Notes under the pieces: generated by a model
What the model was told of the DNA's origin: nothing
Seen by the model: only the letters and a program-made list of their open reading frames with translations
Database searches by the model: none
Position numbers and translations under genes: made by a program
Part shown: positions 1-8,112 of the stretch, one piece after another
How positions within the stretch are numbered: the first letter of the stretch is position 1
Layout of the letters: every line of letters begins with the position of its first letter
Source: Streptomyces sp. NBC_00663
GTDB taxonomy: Bacteria > Actinomycetota > Actinomycetes > Streptomycetales > Streptomycetaceae
Assembly (NCBI RefSeq): GCF_036226885.1
Contig: NZ_CP109027.1
Span: 3,906,001-3,970,000 of the forward strand
DNA: 64,000 nucleotides
Reading direction: 5' to 3'

Positions 1-10
1 CGTATGCCAT
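1..10 (-). CDS. rplR: 50S ribosomal protein L18, first codons only (partial)
   Basis: Just downstream of the rplF stop codon an ATG on the reverse strand reads Met-Ala-Tyr before the window ends. Streptomyces L18 proteins begin with Met-Ala-Tyr-Gly, and rplR follows rplF in the spc operon, so this is taken as its start. The gap to rplF is three bases. Only ten bases are visible, so the call rests on operon order. Confidence 0.6.
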
Positions 11-13
11 GGC

Positions 14-553
14 TTACTTACCCGCCTTTCCGACCTTGCGGCGGATGACTTCGCCCTCGTACTTGACACCCTTGGCCTTGTACGGGTCGGGCTTGCGCAG
101 CTTGCGGATGTTGGCCGCAACCTCGCCAACCTTCTGCTTGTCGATGCCCTCGACCGAGAAACGGGTCGGGTTCTCCACCTTGAAGGTGATGCCCTCGGGG
201 GCCTCGACGGTGATCGAGTGGCTGTAGCCGAGCGCGAACTCGAGGCTCGATCCCTTGGCCGCAACGCGGTAACCGACACCGCTGATCTCGAGCTTCTTCA
301 CGTAACCCTCGGTCACGCCGGTGATCATGTTCGCCACCAGCGTGCGGGACAGGCCGTGCAGGGCCTTGTTCTGACGCTCGTCGTTCGGGCGGGTGACGTT
401 CAGAACGCCGTCCTCACCCTTAGCGATCTCGATCGGCGCAGCGACGGTGTGGGTCAGCGAGCCCTTGGGGCCCTTGACCGCGACCGTACGGCCGTCGATG
501 GTGACGTCCACGCCGGCGGGAACCGTGATGGGGAGCTTGCCAATACGCGACAT
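14..553 (-). CDS. rplF: 50S ribosomal protein L6
   Basis: The 179-residue product is a full-length L6, a two-domain protein of the large subunit near the factor-binding site and the sarcin-ricin loop. It opens with MSRIGKLPITVPAGVDVTI and ends in the conserved RKPDPYKAKGVKYEGEVIRR region, which is diagnostic for bacterial L6. It lies in normal spc order between rpsH and rplR, with a 25-base gap from rpsH. Nothing is truncated or unusual. Confidence 0.98.
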   Translation of the reverse strand: MSRIGKLPITVPAGVDVTIDGRTVAVKGPKGSLTHTVAAPIEIAKGEDGVLNVTRPNDERQNKALHGLSRTLVANMITGVTEGYVKKLEISGVGYRVAAKGSSLEFALGYSHSITVEAPEGITFKVENPTRFSVEGIDKQKVGEVAANIRKLRKPDPYKAKGVKYEGEVIRRKVGKAGK

Positions 554-578
554 AGCTTTTTCCTCCGATTCCTTTCCG

Positions 579-977
579 CTACCAGACGTAGGCGAGGACT
601 TCTCCGCCTACGCCCTTCTTGCCGGCCTGCTTGTCGGTCAGAAGACCGTGCGACGTGGAGATGATCGCCACGCCGAGGCCACCGAGGACCTTGGGCAGGG
701 AGGTGGACTTCGCGTAAACCCGGAGACCGGGCTTGGAGATCCGCTTGATGCCCGCGATGGAGCGCTCACGGTTCGGGCCGAACTTCAGCTCGAGGACGAG
801 GTTCTTGCCGACCTCGGCGTCCTCGACCTTCCAGCCCGTGATGAAGCCCTCCTGCTGGAGGATCTCCGCGATGTGAGACTTGATCTTGGACGCCGGCATC
901 GTCACGGAGTCGTGGTATGCCGAGTTCGCGTTCCGCAGACGCGTAAGCATGTCTGCGATCGGATCAGTCATGGTCAT
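579..977 (-). CDS. rpsH: 30S ribosomal protein S8
   Basis: A 132-residue S8, which binds the central domain of 16S rRNA and represses the spc operon in Escherichia coli. The N-terminus DPIADMLTRLRNA and the C-terminal STSHGLLTDKQA...GGEVLAYVW are family hallmarks. Two in-frame ATG codons lie six bases apart (977 and 971). The first is used because related Streptomyces proteins start MTMTDPIAD. The gene is separated from rpsN by a 213-base structured gap, long for this operon. Confidence 0.98.
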   Translation of the reverse strand: MTMTDPIADMLTRLRNANSAYHDSVTMPASKIKSHIAEILQQEGFITGWKVEDAEVGKNLVLELKFGPNRERSIAGIKRISKPGLRVYAKSTSLPKVLGGLGVAIISTSHGLLTDKQAGKKGVGGEVLAYVW

Positions 978-1093
978 GAATTGGCCTTCGGCCTCTCTCG
1001 CCGGGGTTTCCAGGTGCCCATCCCTCTCCTCGATCCGAGACGAGGCGGGTGCGGTGCGGTGGACCTACGGCGTAGTAAGTCGTACGGGCGACC

Positions 1094-1192
1094 GTCAGGC
1101 GCCCAACCCTCCAAGCCTAAGCCATGGAGAGGAGGGCGCCTGACACGCCCATTGCTTACCGAGAGCCCTTGGAGTCCCTAAAAGCAGGGACT
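1094..1192 (-). promoter_or_regulatory. structured intercistronic region between rpsN and rpsH
   Basis: The rpsN-rpsH gap holds two inverted repeats. GTCAGGCGCCC at 1094-1104 pairs perfectly with GGGCGCCTGAC at 1134-1144, and AGTCCCT at 1173-1179 pairs with AGGGACT at 1186-1192, overlapping the rpsN stop. Neither is followed on the transcribed strand by a clear T-run, so they look more like RNA processing or regulatory hairpins than terminators. The region could bind a ribosomal protein such as S8, which is inference only. Confidence 0.6.
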
Positions 1193-1376
1193 ACCAGGAG
1201 CTCTTGGTCACGCCCGGCAGCTCGCCACGGTGAGCCATCTCACGAAGGCACACGCGGCACAGGCCGAACTTGCGGTACACGGAGTGCGGACGGCCGCAGC
1301 GCTGGCAGCGGGTGTACGCACGCACACCGAACTTGGGCTTACGAGCAGCCTTGGCAATCAGAGCCTTCTTCGCCAT
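1191..1376 (-). CDS. rpsN: 30S ribosomal protein S14, zinc-binding short type
   Basis: A 61-residue S14 of the zinc-binding (C+) type, often called type Z. The two CxxC pairs, CQRC and CRVC, sit around residues 24-43 and form the zinc site; the protein ends in GVTKSSW. The start at 1376 gives MAKKALIAKAARKPKFG, the usual N-terminus; an upstream in-frame GTG would add only three residues. Five bases separate it from rplE. Streptomyces often also carry a zinc-free S14 elsewhere, which is not in this window. Confidence 0.97.
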   Translation of the reverse strand: MAKKALIAKAARKPKFGVRAYTRCQRCGRPHSVYRKFGLCRVCLREMAHRGELPGVTKSSW

Positions 1377-1381
1377 CTCGC

Positions 1382-1939
1382 TCACGCCTCCTTGAAGGGG
1401 AAGCCGAGGTGACGAAGGAGCGCGCGGCCCTCAGCGTCGTTGGTCGCCGTGGTCACCACGGTGATGTCCATGCCCCGGGTACGGTCGATCTTGTCCTGGT
1501 CGATCTCGTGGAACATGACCTGCTCGGTGAGACCGAAGGTGTAGTTGCCACGGCCGTCGAACTGCTTGGGGGACAGACCACGGAAGTCGCGGATGCGCGG
1601 GAGCGCGAGCGACAGGGTGCGGTCCAGGAACTCCCACATGCGGTCGCCACGGAGCGTGACGTGGGCACCGATCGGCTGGCCCTCACGCAGCTTGAACTGC
1701 GCGATGGACTTGCGGGCCTTGGTGACGGCCGGCTTCTGACCGGTGATCGTGGTGAGGTCGCGAATCGCGCCGTCGATCAGCTTGGAGTCGCGGGCGGCGT
1801 CGCCCACACCCATGTTGACCACGATCTTGACGAGGCCGGGGATCTGCATGACGTTCTCGTAGGAGAACTCCTCACGCAGCTTGCCCGCGATCTCCTCGCG
1901 GTACTTCGTCTTGAGACGCGGAGTGGTGGTGGTAGCCAT
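1382..1939 (-). CDS. rplE: 50S ribosomal protein L5
   Basis: A 185-residue L5, which binds 5S rRNA and contacts the P-site tRNA in the central protuberance. The segments VVNMGVGDAARDSKLI and TGQKPAVTKARKSIAQFKLR and the C-terminal GMDITVVTTATND are conserved. Its ATG overlaps the rplX stop by one base (TGATG), indicating translational coupling. Confidence 0.98.
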   Translation of the reverse strand: MATTTTPRLKTKYREEIAGKLREEFSYENVMQIPGLVKIVVNMGVGDAARDSKLIDGAIRDLTTITGQKPAVTKARKSIAQFKLREGQPIGAHVTLRGDRMWEFLDRTLSLALPRIRDFRGLSPKQFDGRGNYTFGLTEQVMFHEIDQDKIDRTRGMDITVVTTATNDAEGRALLRHLGFPFKEA

Positions 1940-2262
1940 CAGATGTCCTCACCCGTCCGCTTGGCAACGCGGATCTTGTTGCCCTCGTCGTCGAAGCGGT
2001 AACCGACACGCGTGACGACCTTGTTGCCGTCCTTCTCAACGACCAGCTGGACGTTGGAGACGTGGACAGGCGCCTCGGTCGTGACGATGCCACCGGCCTG
2101 CGAACCCTTGGCGGTGGGGCCGGCCTTGGTGTGCTTCTTGACCCGGTTGACACCCTCGACCAGGACGCGGTCCTCGCGGGGGAAGGCCGCGATGACCTTG
2201 CCCTGCTTGCCCTTGTCCTTACCGGTGATGACCTGGACCAGGTCGCCCTTCTTGATCTTCAT
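1939..2262 (-). CDS. rplX: 50S ribosomal protein L24
   Basis: A 107-residue L24, an early assembly-initiator protein of the large subunit. The N-terminal KOW motif is visible as KKGDLVQVITGKDKGKQGKV (residues 4-23), followed by the GVNRVKKHTK segment. It sits two bases after rplN and overlaps rplE by one base, the normal spc arrangement. Confidence 0.98.
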   Translation of the reverse strand: MKIKKGDLVQVITGKDKGKQGKVIAAFPREDRVLVEGVNRVKKHTKAGPTAKGSQAGGIVTTEAPVHVSNVQLVVEKDGNKVVTRVGYRFDDEGNKIRVAKRTGEDI

Positions 2263-2264
2263 GC

Positions 2265-2633
2265 TTACAGCACCTCCGGAGCCAGCGAGATGATCTTCAT
2301 GAACTTCTTCTCGCGCAGCTCCCGGCCCACCGGGCCGAAGATGCGGGTGCCACGAGGGTCGCCGTCGTTCTTCAGAATGACAGCGGCGTTCTCGTCGAAG
2401 CGGATGTACGAGCCGTCCGGACGGCGGCGCTCCTTGACGGTGCGAACGATGACCGCCTTGATGACGTCACCCTTCTTCACGTTGCCGCCGGGGATCGCGT
2501 CCTTGACGGTGGCGACGATGACGTCACCGATGCCCGCGTAGCGGCGACCGGAGCCACCGAGCACACGGATGCAAAGGATCTCCTTCGCACCAGTGTTGTC
2601 GGCGACACGCAGTCGCGACTCCTGCTGGATCAC
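2265..2633 (-). CDS. rplN: 50S ribosomal protein L14
   Basis: A 122-residue L14, located at the subunit interface of the 50S particle and forming bridges with 16S rRNA. It begins MIQQESRLRVADNTGAKEI and carries the signature GGSGRRYAGIGDVIVATVKD. Length and termini match the family exactly. A 98-base gap with two hairpins separates it from rpsQ, marking the border between the S10-type and spc-type blocks. Confidence 0.98.
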   Translation of the reverse strand: MIQQESRLRVADNTGAKEILCIRVLGGSGRRYAGIGDVIVATVKDAIPGGNVKKGDVIKAVIVRTVKERRRPDGSYIRFDENAAVILKNDGDPRGTRIFGPVGRELREKKFMKIISLAPEVL

Positions 2634-2661
2634 GTCTATCTCCTGTTTGTCTGCCGGTTCC

Positions 2662-2729
2662 CGGCAGGGGCCTCAGTACGAGCGCCCCTGCCGAGCCTGG
2701 CGGAACTGACCTGCGGGGTTGGCCGCAGG
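2662..2729 (-). promoter_or_regulatory. two hairpins between rpsQ and rplN
   Basis: CGGCAGGGGC at 2662-2671 pairs perfectly with GCCCCTGCCG at 2684-2693, and CCTGCGG at 2710-2716 pairs with CCGCAGG at 2723-2729. They fill the gap at the boundary between the S10 and spc gene blocks. No T-run follows either stem on the transcribed strand, so they may be partial terminators, attenuators or processing sites that set the ratio between the blocks. The structures are seen; the role is inferred. Confidence 0.6.
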
Positions 2730-2731
2730 AA

Positions 2732-3019
2732 TTACTTGGCCTTCTCGAGGATCTCGACGATGCGCCAGCGCTTCGTGGCGGACAGCGGGCGGGTCTCCGC
2801 GAGGAGGACCCGGTCGCCGACGCCGGCAGCGTTCTGCTCGTCGTGCGCCTTGAGCTTGTTCGTACGGCGGATGACCTTGCCGTACAGCGCGTGCTTGACG
2901 CGGTCCTCGACGGCGACGACGACGGTCTTGTCCATCTTGTCGCTGACGACGAGACCCTCACGGGTCTTGCGGAAGCCGCGGGCCTCTGCAGTCTGCTCAG
3001 TCACGTTGCTCTCACTCAT
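2732..3019 (-). CDS. rpsQ: 30S ribosomal protein S17
   Basis: A 95-residue S17, an OB-fold protein binding the 5' domain of 16S rRNA. The core KTREGLVVSDKMDKTVVVAV and the ETRPLSATKRWRIVEIL end are typical. The first 15 residues form a short actinobacterial extension. Its ATG overlaps the rpmC stop by one base. Confidence 0.97.
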   Translation of the reverse strand: MSESNVTEQTAEARGFRKTREGLVVSDKMDKTVVVAVEDRVKHALYGKVIRRTNKLKAHDEQNAAGVGDRVLLAETRPLSATKRWRIVEILEKAK

Positions 3020-3243
3020 CAGGCGCTCTCCACCGTCTCGATGCCCAGCTCGCGCTCACGCATCAGGGTGTAGATCCGCGCGATGTCCTTACGGACGGCC
3101 TTGAGCCGACCGTGGTTCTCGAGCTGACCCGTCGCCGCCTGGAAGCGGAGGTTGAACAGCTCTTCCTTGGCTTCGCGGAGCTTGTTCAGCAGCTCCTCGT
3201 CACCCAGTTCGCGCAGCTCGGACGCCTTGGTACCGGCCGACAT
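3019..3243 (-). CDS. rpmC: 50S ribosomal protein L29
   Basis: A 74-residue helical L29, which lies by the nascent-chain exit tunnel beside L23. LRELGDEELLNKLREAKEEL and FNLRFQAATGQLEN are family hallmarks. The ATG at 3243 is chosen over the GTG directly before it because that ATG forms the one-base TGATG overlap with the rplP stop. Confidence 0.97.
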   Translation of the reverse strand: MSAGTKASELRELGDEELLNKLREAKEELFNLRFQAATGQLENHGRLKAVRKDIARIYTLMRERELGIETVESA

Positions 3244-3662
3244 CACGCTTCACCTGCCTCGCGCTTGACGATCCGGCACTTCATCGGCAGCTTGTGGGCT
3301 GCGCGAGTCAGGGCCTCACGGGCGATCTTCTCGTTGGGGTAGGACAGCTCGAACATGACCCGGCCCGGGTGCACGTTCGCGATCCACCACTCCGGCGAAC
3401 CCTTACCGGAACCCATGCGGGTCTCGGCAGGCTTCTTCGTGAGCGGGCGGTCCGGGTAGATGTTGATCCAGACCTTGCCGCCACGCTTGATGTGGCGGGT
3501 CATCGCGATACGGGCCGCCTCGATCTGGCGGTTGGTCACGTACGCCGGCGTGAGGGCCTGAATGCCGTACTCGCCGAACGCGACCGTCGTACCGCCCTTG
3601 GCCTGACCACGGCGCTTCGGGTGGTGCTGCTTGCGGTGCTTGACCCTACGGGGGATCAGCAT
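3243..3662 (-). CDS. rplP: 50S ribosomal protein L16
   Basis: A 139-residue L16, which contacts the A-site tRNA region of the 50S subunit and is essential for late assembly. It begins MLIPRRVKHRKQHHPKRRG and contains the signatures GSGKGSPEWWIANVHPGRV and EALTRAAHKLPMKC. Five bases separate it from rpsC and it is coupled by overlap to rpmC. Confidence 0.98.
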   Translation of the reverse strand: MLIPRRVKHRKQHHPKRRGQAKGGTTVAFGEYGIQALTPAYVTNRQIEAARIAMTRHIKRGGKVWINIYPDRPLTKKPAETRMGSGKGSPEWWIANVHPGRVMFELSYPNEKIAREALTRAAHKLPMKCRIVKREAGEA

Positions 3663-3667
3663 GTCGG

Positions 3668-4498
3668 TCAGGCCTCCGTTCCGGTGCTCTCAGCCGGAGC
3701 GGCGGCGGCGGGAGCCTCGGCCTTGGGGGCCTCGGCGCCGGCAGCCTGCTGCGGCTTACGACCGCGCCCGCCGCGCTCGCCACCACGGCCACCGCGGGCC
3801 GGGCGGTCGGCGCCACCACGGGCCGGGCGGTTACCCGCACGGGCCGCAGCGTTCTCGGCGCGGACCTCGGCGATGTTCTTGACGTCGCCCTTGTAGATCC
3901 AGACCTTCACACCGATGCGGCCGAAGGTCGTCTTGGCCTCGAAGAAGCCGTAGTCCACGTTCGCGCGGAGCGTGTGCAGGGGCACGCGGCCCTCGCGGTA
4001 GAACTCCGAGCGGGACATCTCGGCGCCGCCGAGGCGGCCACCGCACTGGATCTTGATGCCCTTGGCGCCGGCCTTCATCGCCGACTGCATGCTCTTACGC
4101 ATGGCGCGACGGAAGGAGACGCGGGAGGAGAGCTGCTCGGCAACGGCCTGAGCAACCAGCTGAGCGTCCGTCTCGGGGTTCTTGACCTCGAGGATGTTCA
4201 GCTGGACCTGCTTGCCCGTGAGCTTCTCGAGGTCACCGCGGATGCGGTCGGCCTCGGCGCCACGGCGGCCGATGACGATGCCCGGACGCGCGGTGTGGAT
4301 GTCCACACGCACACGGTCACGGGTGCGCTCGATCTCCACCTTCGAGATACCGGCGCGCTCCATGCCGGACGTCATCATCCGACGGATGGCGACGTCTTCC
4401 TTGACGTAGTCCTTGTACAGCTTGTCGGCGTACCAACGGGACTTGAAGTCCGTGGTGATGCCGAGCCGGAACCCATGCGGGTTAACCTTCTGGCCCAT
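3668..4498 (-). CDS. rpsC: 30S ribosomal protein S3
   Basis: A 276-residue S3 at the mRNA entry site of the 30S subunit. It starts MGQKVNPHGFRLGIT, has the KH domain around residues 40-110 with IVIGRRGAEADRI as the GxxG-type loop, and the C-terminal S3 domain with GRLGGAEMSRSEFYREGRVP. The last 50 or so residues form a low-complexity Arg/Gly then Ala/Glu/Pro tail, longer than in E. coli and usual in Streptomyces. Confidence 0.98.
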   Translation of the reverse strand: MGQKVNPHGFRLGITTDFKSRWYADKLYKDYVKEDVAIRRMMTSGMERAGISKVEIERTRDRVRVDIHTARPGIVIGRRGAEADRIRGDLEKLTGKQVQLNILEVKNPETDAQLVAQAVAEQLSSRVSFRRAMRKSMQSAMKAGAKGIKIQCGGRLGGAEMSRSEFYREGRVPLHTLRANVDYGFFEAKTTFGRIGVKVWIYKGDVKNIAEVRAENAAARAGNRPARGGADRPARGGRGGERGGRGRKPQQAAGAEAPKAEAPAAAAPAESTGTEA

Positions 4499-4845
4499 TA
4501 CCGGGTTCCTTCCTTGCTGCTGACGACCACGGTGATGTGGCTGGTCCGCTTGCGGATCCGGTAGGCACGGCCCTGGGCGCGCGGCCGGAACCGCTTCAGG
4601 GTCGGACCCTCGTCGACGTACGCCTCGGAGATGAAGAGGCTGTCGGCGTCGGTGTGGTCGTAGTTGTGCGCGGCGTTGGCAATGGCGCTGTCGAGCACCT
4701 TGCCGACCGGCACGGAGGCTGCCTGCGGAGCGAATCGCAGAACAGCCTGAGCCTCCGTGGCATCCATGCCACGGATAAGGTCCACCACGCGGCGGGCCTT
4801 CATGGGCGTAACGCGGATGTACCGCGCCTGGGCCCTGGCTTCCAT
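4498..4845 (-). CDS. rplV: 50S ribosomal protein L22
   Basis: A 115-residue L22, which lines the nascent-peptide exit tunnel. The N-terminal ARYIRVTPMKARRVVDLIRG and the C-terminal loop RFRPRAQGRAYRIRKRTSHI are characteristic. The loop shows no insertion or deletion of the kind linked to macrolide resistance elsewhere. Its stop overlaps the rpsC ATG by one base. Confidence 0.98.
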   Translation of the reverse strand: MEARAQARYIRVTPMKARRVVDLIRGMDATEAQAVLRFAPQAASVPVGKVLDSAIANAAHNYDHTDADSLFISEAYVDEGPTLKRFRPRAQGRAYRIRKRTSHITVVVSSKEGTR

Positions 4846-4889
4846 GGTTGTCCCTCTCAGTTACTTACGTGTCTGAATGCGATCCGCTA

Positions 4890-5171
4890 CTAGCGGCGCT
4901 TCGACTTCCGGTCGTCCTTGACGTGACCCCGGAAGGTACGAGTCGGCGAGAACTCGCCGAGCTTGTGACCGACCATCGACTCGGTGACGAACACCGGGAT
5001 GTGGGTCTTGCCGTTGTGCACCGCGAGCGTGTGGCCGAGCATGGCCGGCACGATCATGGAGCGACGGGACCAGGTCTTGATGACGTTCTTGGTGCCTGCT
5101 TCGTTCTGGGCGTCCACCTTCTTGATCAGGTGGTCGTCGACGAAGGGCCCCTTCTTGAGACTGCGCGGCAT
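4890..5171 (-). CDS. rpsS: 30S ribosomal protein S19
   Basis: A 93-residue S19, found in the head of the 30S subunit in complex with S13. It reads MPRSLKKGPFVDDHLIKKV at the start and carries the signature MVGHKLGEFSPTRTFRGH near the end. It is 12 bases downstream of rplB and 44 bases upstream of rplV. Confidence 0.98.
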   Translation of the reverse strand: MPRSLKKGPFVDDHLIKKVDAQNEAGTKNVIKTWSRRSMIVPAMLGHTLAVHNGKTHIPVFVTESMVGHKLGEFSPTRTFRGHVKDDRKSKRR

Positions 5172-5183
5172 CTAAACCCGCTC

Positions 5184-6020
5184 CTAGCGCTTCTTGTTCG
5201 TCTTGCGGCGGCGGACGATGTACTTGTTCGAAGCCTTCTTCGGCGAACGAGTACGACCCTCCTTCTGACCCCACGGCGAGACCGGGTGGCGACCACCGGA
5301 GGTCTTGCCCTCACCACCACCGTGCGGGTGGTCGACCGGGTTCATCGCGACACCACGGACGGTCGGGCGAACGCCCAGCCAGCGCTTACGGCCGGCCTTA
5401 CCCCAGTTGATGTTGCTCTGCTCGGCGTTGCCGACCTCGCCGACCGTGGCGCGGCAGCGCTGGTCGACCAGGCGGATCTCACCGGAAGGCATGCGGAGGT
5501 GGGCCATCGAGCCCTCCTTCGCGAGCAGCTGCACGGAGGCACCGGCGGAGCGGGCGAACTTGGCACCGCCACCGGGACGGAGCTCGATCGCGTGGATCGT
5601 GGTACCGACCGGGATGTTGCGGAGCGCCAGGTTGTTGCCCGGCTTGATGTCGGCCCCGGGACCGTTCTCGACGCGGTCACCCTGCTGAAGGTTGCGCGGG
5701 GCGAGGATGTAGCGCTTCTCGCCGTCCGCGTAGTGCAGCAGCGCGATGCGCGCGGTGCGGTTGGGGTCGTACTCGATGTGCGCGACCTTCGCCGGCACGC
5801 CGTCCTTGTCGTGACGACGGAAGTCGATCACGCGGTAGGCGCGCTTGTGTCCGCCACCCTGGTGGCGAACGGTGACACGACCGGAATTGTTACGGCCGCC
5901 CTTGCTGTGCAGGGGGCGAACCAGCGACTTCTCCGGCGTGGACCGCGTGACCTCGACGAAGTCGGCGACGCTGGAGCCACGACGGCCCGGCGTAGTCGGC
6001 TTGTACTTGCGGATTCCCAT
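5184..6020 (-). CDS. rplB: 50S ribosomal protein L2
   Basis: A 278-residue L2, needed for subunit association and peptidyl-transferase activity. The SH3-like and OB domains are complete, and the conserved C-terminal segment GVAMNPVDHPHGGGEGK contains the histidine important for activity. The gene lies 38 bases after rplW; that gap contains an imperfect version of the GGTCGG-type hairpin also seen in the rpsJ and rpsL leaders. Confidence 0.98.
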   Translation of the reverse strand: MGIRKYKPTTPGRRGSSVADFVEVTRSTPEKSLVRPLHSKGGRNNSGRVTVRHQGGGHKRAYRVIDFRRHDKDGVPAKVAHIEYDPNRTARIALLHYADGEKRYILAPRNLQQGDRVENGPGADIKPGNNLALRNIPVGTTIHAIELRPGGGAKFARSAGASVQLLAKEGSMAHLRMPSGEIRLVDQRCRATVGEVGNAEQSNINWGKAGRKRWLGVRPTVRGVAMNPVDHPHGGGEGKTSGGRHPVSPWGQKEGRTRSPKKASNKYIVRRRKTNKKR

Positions 6021-6058
6021 TTCTCAGTCCTCGTCCGATATCGGACGATCCGACCCGC

Positions 6059-6478
6059 TTACGCGGTCGGACCGCCGAAGATGTCGATACGGTCGCCCTC
6101 AGCAAGGGTCACGATCGCGCGCTTGGAGCCGGCACGCTGGCCGAAACCGGTGCGGGTCCGCTTGCGCTTGCCCTGGCGGTTGAGCGTGTTCACGCCCGTG
6201 ACCTTGACCGAGAAGACCGCCTGGACGGCCTGCTTGATCTGGGTCTTGTTGGCGTCGGGGGCGACGATGAACGTGTACTTGCCCTCGTCGAGGAGCGCGT
6301 AGCTCTTCTCCGACACGACCGGCTTCAGCAGCACGTCACGGTGGTCCGTGAACGACTTGCTGAGCGGCGTCTCGACCGTGTTCTTGCCCTCGGCGGCGTG
6401 ACGACGCGCCTTGGCGACGCGCGCGGCCTTGGCGGCCTTGGCCGCCTTGGAGGCGATAGAGGGGTGACGGATAGCCAT
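6059..6478 (-). CDS. rplW: 50S ribosomal protein L23
   Basis: A 139-residue L23, the docking site for trigger factor and SRP at the tunnel exit. The core RDVLLKPVVSEKSYALLDEG and NRQGKRKRTRTGFGQRAG identify it. The first 35 residues are an Ala/Lys-rich extension usual in Streptomyces. Its ATG overlaps the rplD stop by one base. Confidence 0.98.
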   Translation of the reverse strand: MAIRHPSIASKAAKAAKAARVAKARRHAAEGKNTVETPLSKSFTDHRDVLLKPVVSEKSYALLDEGKYTFIVAPDANKTQIKQAVQAVFSVKVTGVNTLNRQGKRKRTRTGFGQRAGSKRAIVTLAEGDRIDIFGGPTA

Positions 6479-7134
6479 CAGACCTCAGTCCCTTCGGTGT
6501 CGTTGGCCTTCGGGCCGGCGACGAAGGACTCGAGAGCGGCCTGGGTGAAGACCACGTCGTCCGAGACGATCACGTCGTACGTGTTCAGCTGGCCCGGCTC
6601 CAGGATGTGCACCTGGGGCAGGTTGCGGGCGGACAGCCACGCGGCCTCGTCGGCGCGGTCGACGACCAGGAGCAGGTTCTTGCGCTCCGAGATCTTGCCG
6701 AACAGCGTGCGAGCGGCCTTCGTGGACGGGGAGTCGCCCTCGATCACGCCGGTGACGACGTGGATGCGGTTGTTGCGGGCCCGGTCGGTGAGGGCGTGAC
6801 GCAGCGCGGCAGCCTTCATCTTCTTCGGGGTCCGCTGCGAGTAGTCACGCGGCACGGGACCGTGCACGACGCCACCACCGGCGAACTGCGGCGCGCGGGT
6901 AGAGCCCTGGCGCGCACGGCCGGTGCCCTTCTGACGGTAAGGCTTCTTACCGCCACCACGAACCTCGCCGCGGGTCTTGGTCTTGTGGGTGCCCTGACGG
7001 GCAGCCGCGTTCTGCGCGACGACGACCTGGTGGATCAGCGGGATGCTGACCTTCTCCACGCCGAAGATCTCCGCGGGGAGTTCGACGCTTCCGGTCTTCT
7101 CGCCGGCAGGCGAAAGGATGTCAACAGTGCTCAT
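6478..7134 (-). CDS. rplD: 50S ribosomal protein L4
   Basis: A 218-residue L4, which reaches the exit tunnel and in E. coli is also the autogenous repressor of the S10 operon. GGGKKPYRQKGTGRARQGS (residues 67-85) is the extended loop signature. The ATG at 7134 (MSTVDILSPAG) is used; the longer in-frame extension upstream would run far into rplC and is not credible. Seven bases separate it from rplC. Confidence 0.98.
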   Translation of the reverse strand: MSTVDILSPAGEKTGSVELPAEIFGVEKVSIPLIHQVVVAQNAAARQGTHKTKTRGEVRGGGKKPYRQKGTGRARQGSTRAPQFAGGGVVHGPVPRDYSQRTPKKMKAAALRHALTDRARNNRIHVVTGVIEGDSPSTKAARTLFGKISERKNLLLVVDRADEAAWLSARNLPQVHILEPGQLNTYDVIVSDDVVFTQAALESFVAGPKANDTEGTEV

Positions 7135-7141
7135 CGGTACC

Positions 7142-7786
7142 TCAGGCCCCCTTGGCCGCGGTGCGGACCAGGACGAGGCCGCCGTTCGGACCGGGGACAG
7201 CGCCCTTGATGAGCAGCAGACCCTTCTCCGCGTCAACGGCGTGGACGGTCAGGTTCTGGGTGGTGACCCGCTCGTTGCCCATGCGACCCGCCATGCGGAG
7301 GCCCTTGAACACGCGGCCCGGGGTGGCGCAGCCACCGATGGAACCGGGGGAGCGGTGCTTGCGCTGGGTGCCGTGACCGGCGCCGAGGCCCTTGAAGTTG
7401 TGACGCTTCATGACACCGGCGAAGCCCTTGCCCTTGCTCTTGCCGGTCACGTCGACCTTGATCCCGGCCTCGAACACCTCAGCGGTGATCTCCTGGCCGA
7501 GGGTGTACTCGGAGGCGTCCGCGGTGCGGATCTCGACGAGGTGGCGACGCGGCGTGACATCGGCCTTGGCGAAGTGGCCCTTGAGGGGCTTGTTCACCTT
7601 GCGCGGGTCGATCTCGCCGAACGCGATCTGGACGGACTCGTAGCCGTCGACGTCGTTCGTGCGGACCTGGGTGACGACATTGGGGCCGGCCTTGACGACG
7701 GTGACCGGAACAACGCGGTTGTTCTCGTCCCACACCTGCGTCATGCCGAGCTTCTCGCCCAGGATGCCCTTGATCTGCTTAGCCAT
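7142..7786 (-). CDS. rplC: 50S ribosomal protein L3
   Basis: A 214-residue L3, one of the first proteins to bind 23S rRNA and close to the peptidyl-transferase centre. It starts MAKQIKGILGEKLGMTQVWD and has the signature GKGFAGVMKRHNF followed by GAGHGTQRKHRSPGSIG. It sits between rpsJ and rplD in standard S10-operon order. Confidence 0.98.
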   Translation of the reverse strand: MAKQIKGILGEKLGMTQVWDENNRVVPVTVVKAGPNVVTQVRTNDVDGYESVQIAFGEIDPRKVNKPLKGHFAKADVTPRRHLVEIRTADASEYTLGQEITAEVFEAGIKVDVTGKSKGKGFAGVMKRHNFKGLGAGHGTQRKHRSPGSIGGCATPGRVFKGLRMAGRMGNERVTTQNLTVHAVDAEKGLLLIKGAVPGPNGGLVLVRTAAKGA

Positions 7787-7803
7787 TCTCAGATCACCGA
7801 TCC

Positions 7804-8112
7804 CTAGAGCTTGATCTCGATGTCGACACCGGCCGGGAGGTCGAGTCGCATCAGAGAGTCAACGGTCTTGGGCGTCGGGTCGAGAATGTCGATCAGGCGC
7901 TTGTGCGTGCGCATCTCGAAGTGCTCGCGCGAGTCCTTGTACTTGTGCGGCGACTTGATGACGCAGTACACGTTCTTCTCAGTGGGCAGCGGCACCGGGC
8001 CCGCGACCGACGCACCAGTGCGAGTCACCGTCTCGACGATCTTCTTCGCCGAGGAGTCGATGACCTCGTGGTCGTAGGCCTTGAGCCGGATGCGGATCTT
8101 CTGTCCCGCCAT
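7804..8112 (-). CDS. rpsJ: 30S ribosomal protein S10
   Basis: A 102-residue S10, which acts in the 30S head and also pairs with NusB in antitermination. It reads MAGQKIRIRLKAYDHEVIDSS and contains the loop GPVPLPTEKNVYCVIKSPHK. It is the first gene of the S10 operon. The long leader upstream is described separately. Confidence 0.98.
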   Translation of the reverse strand: MAGQKIRIRLKAYDHEVIDSSAKKIVETVTRTGASVAGPVPLPTEKNVYCVIKSPHKYKDSREHFEMRTHKRLIDILDPTPKTVDSLMRLDLPAGVDIEIKL

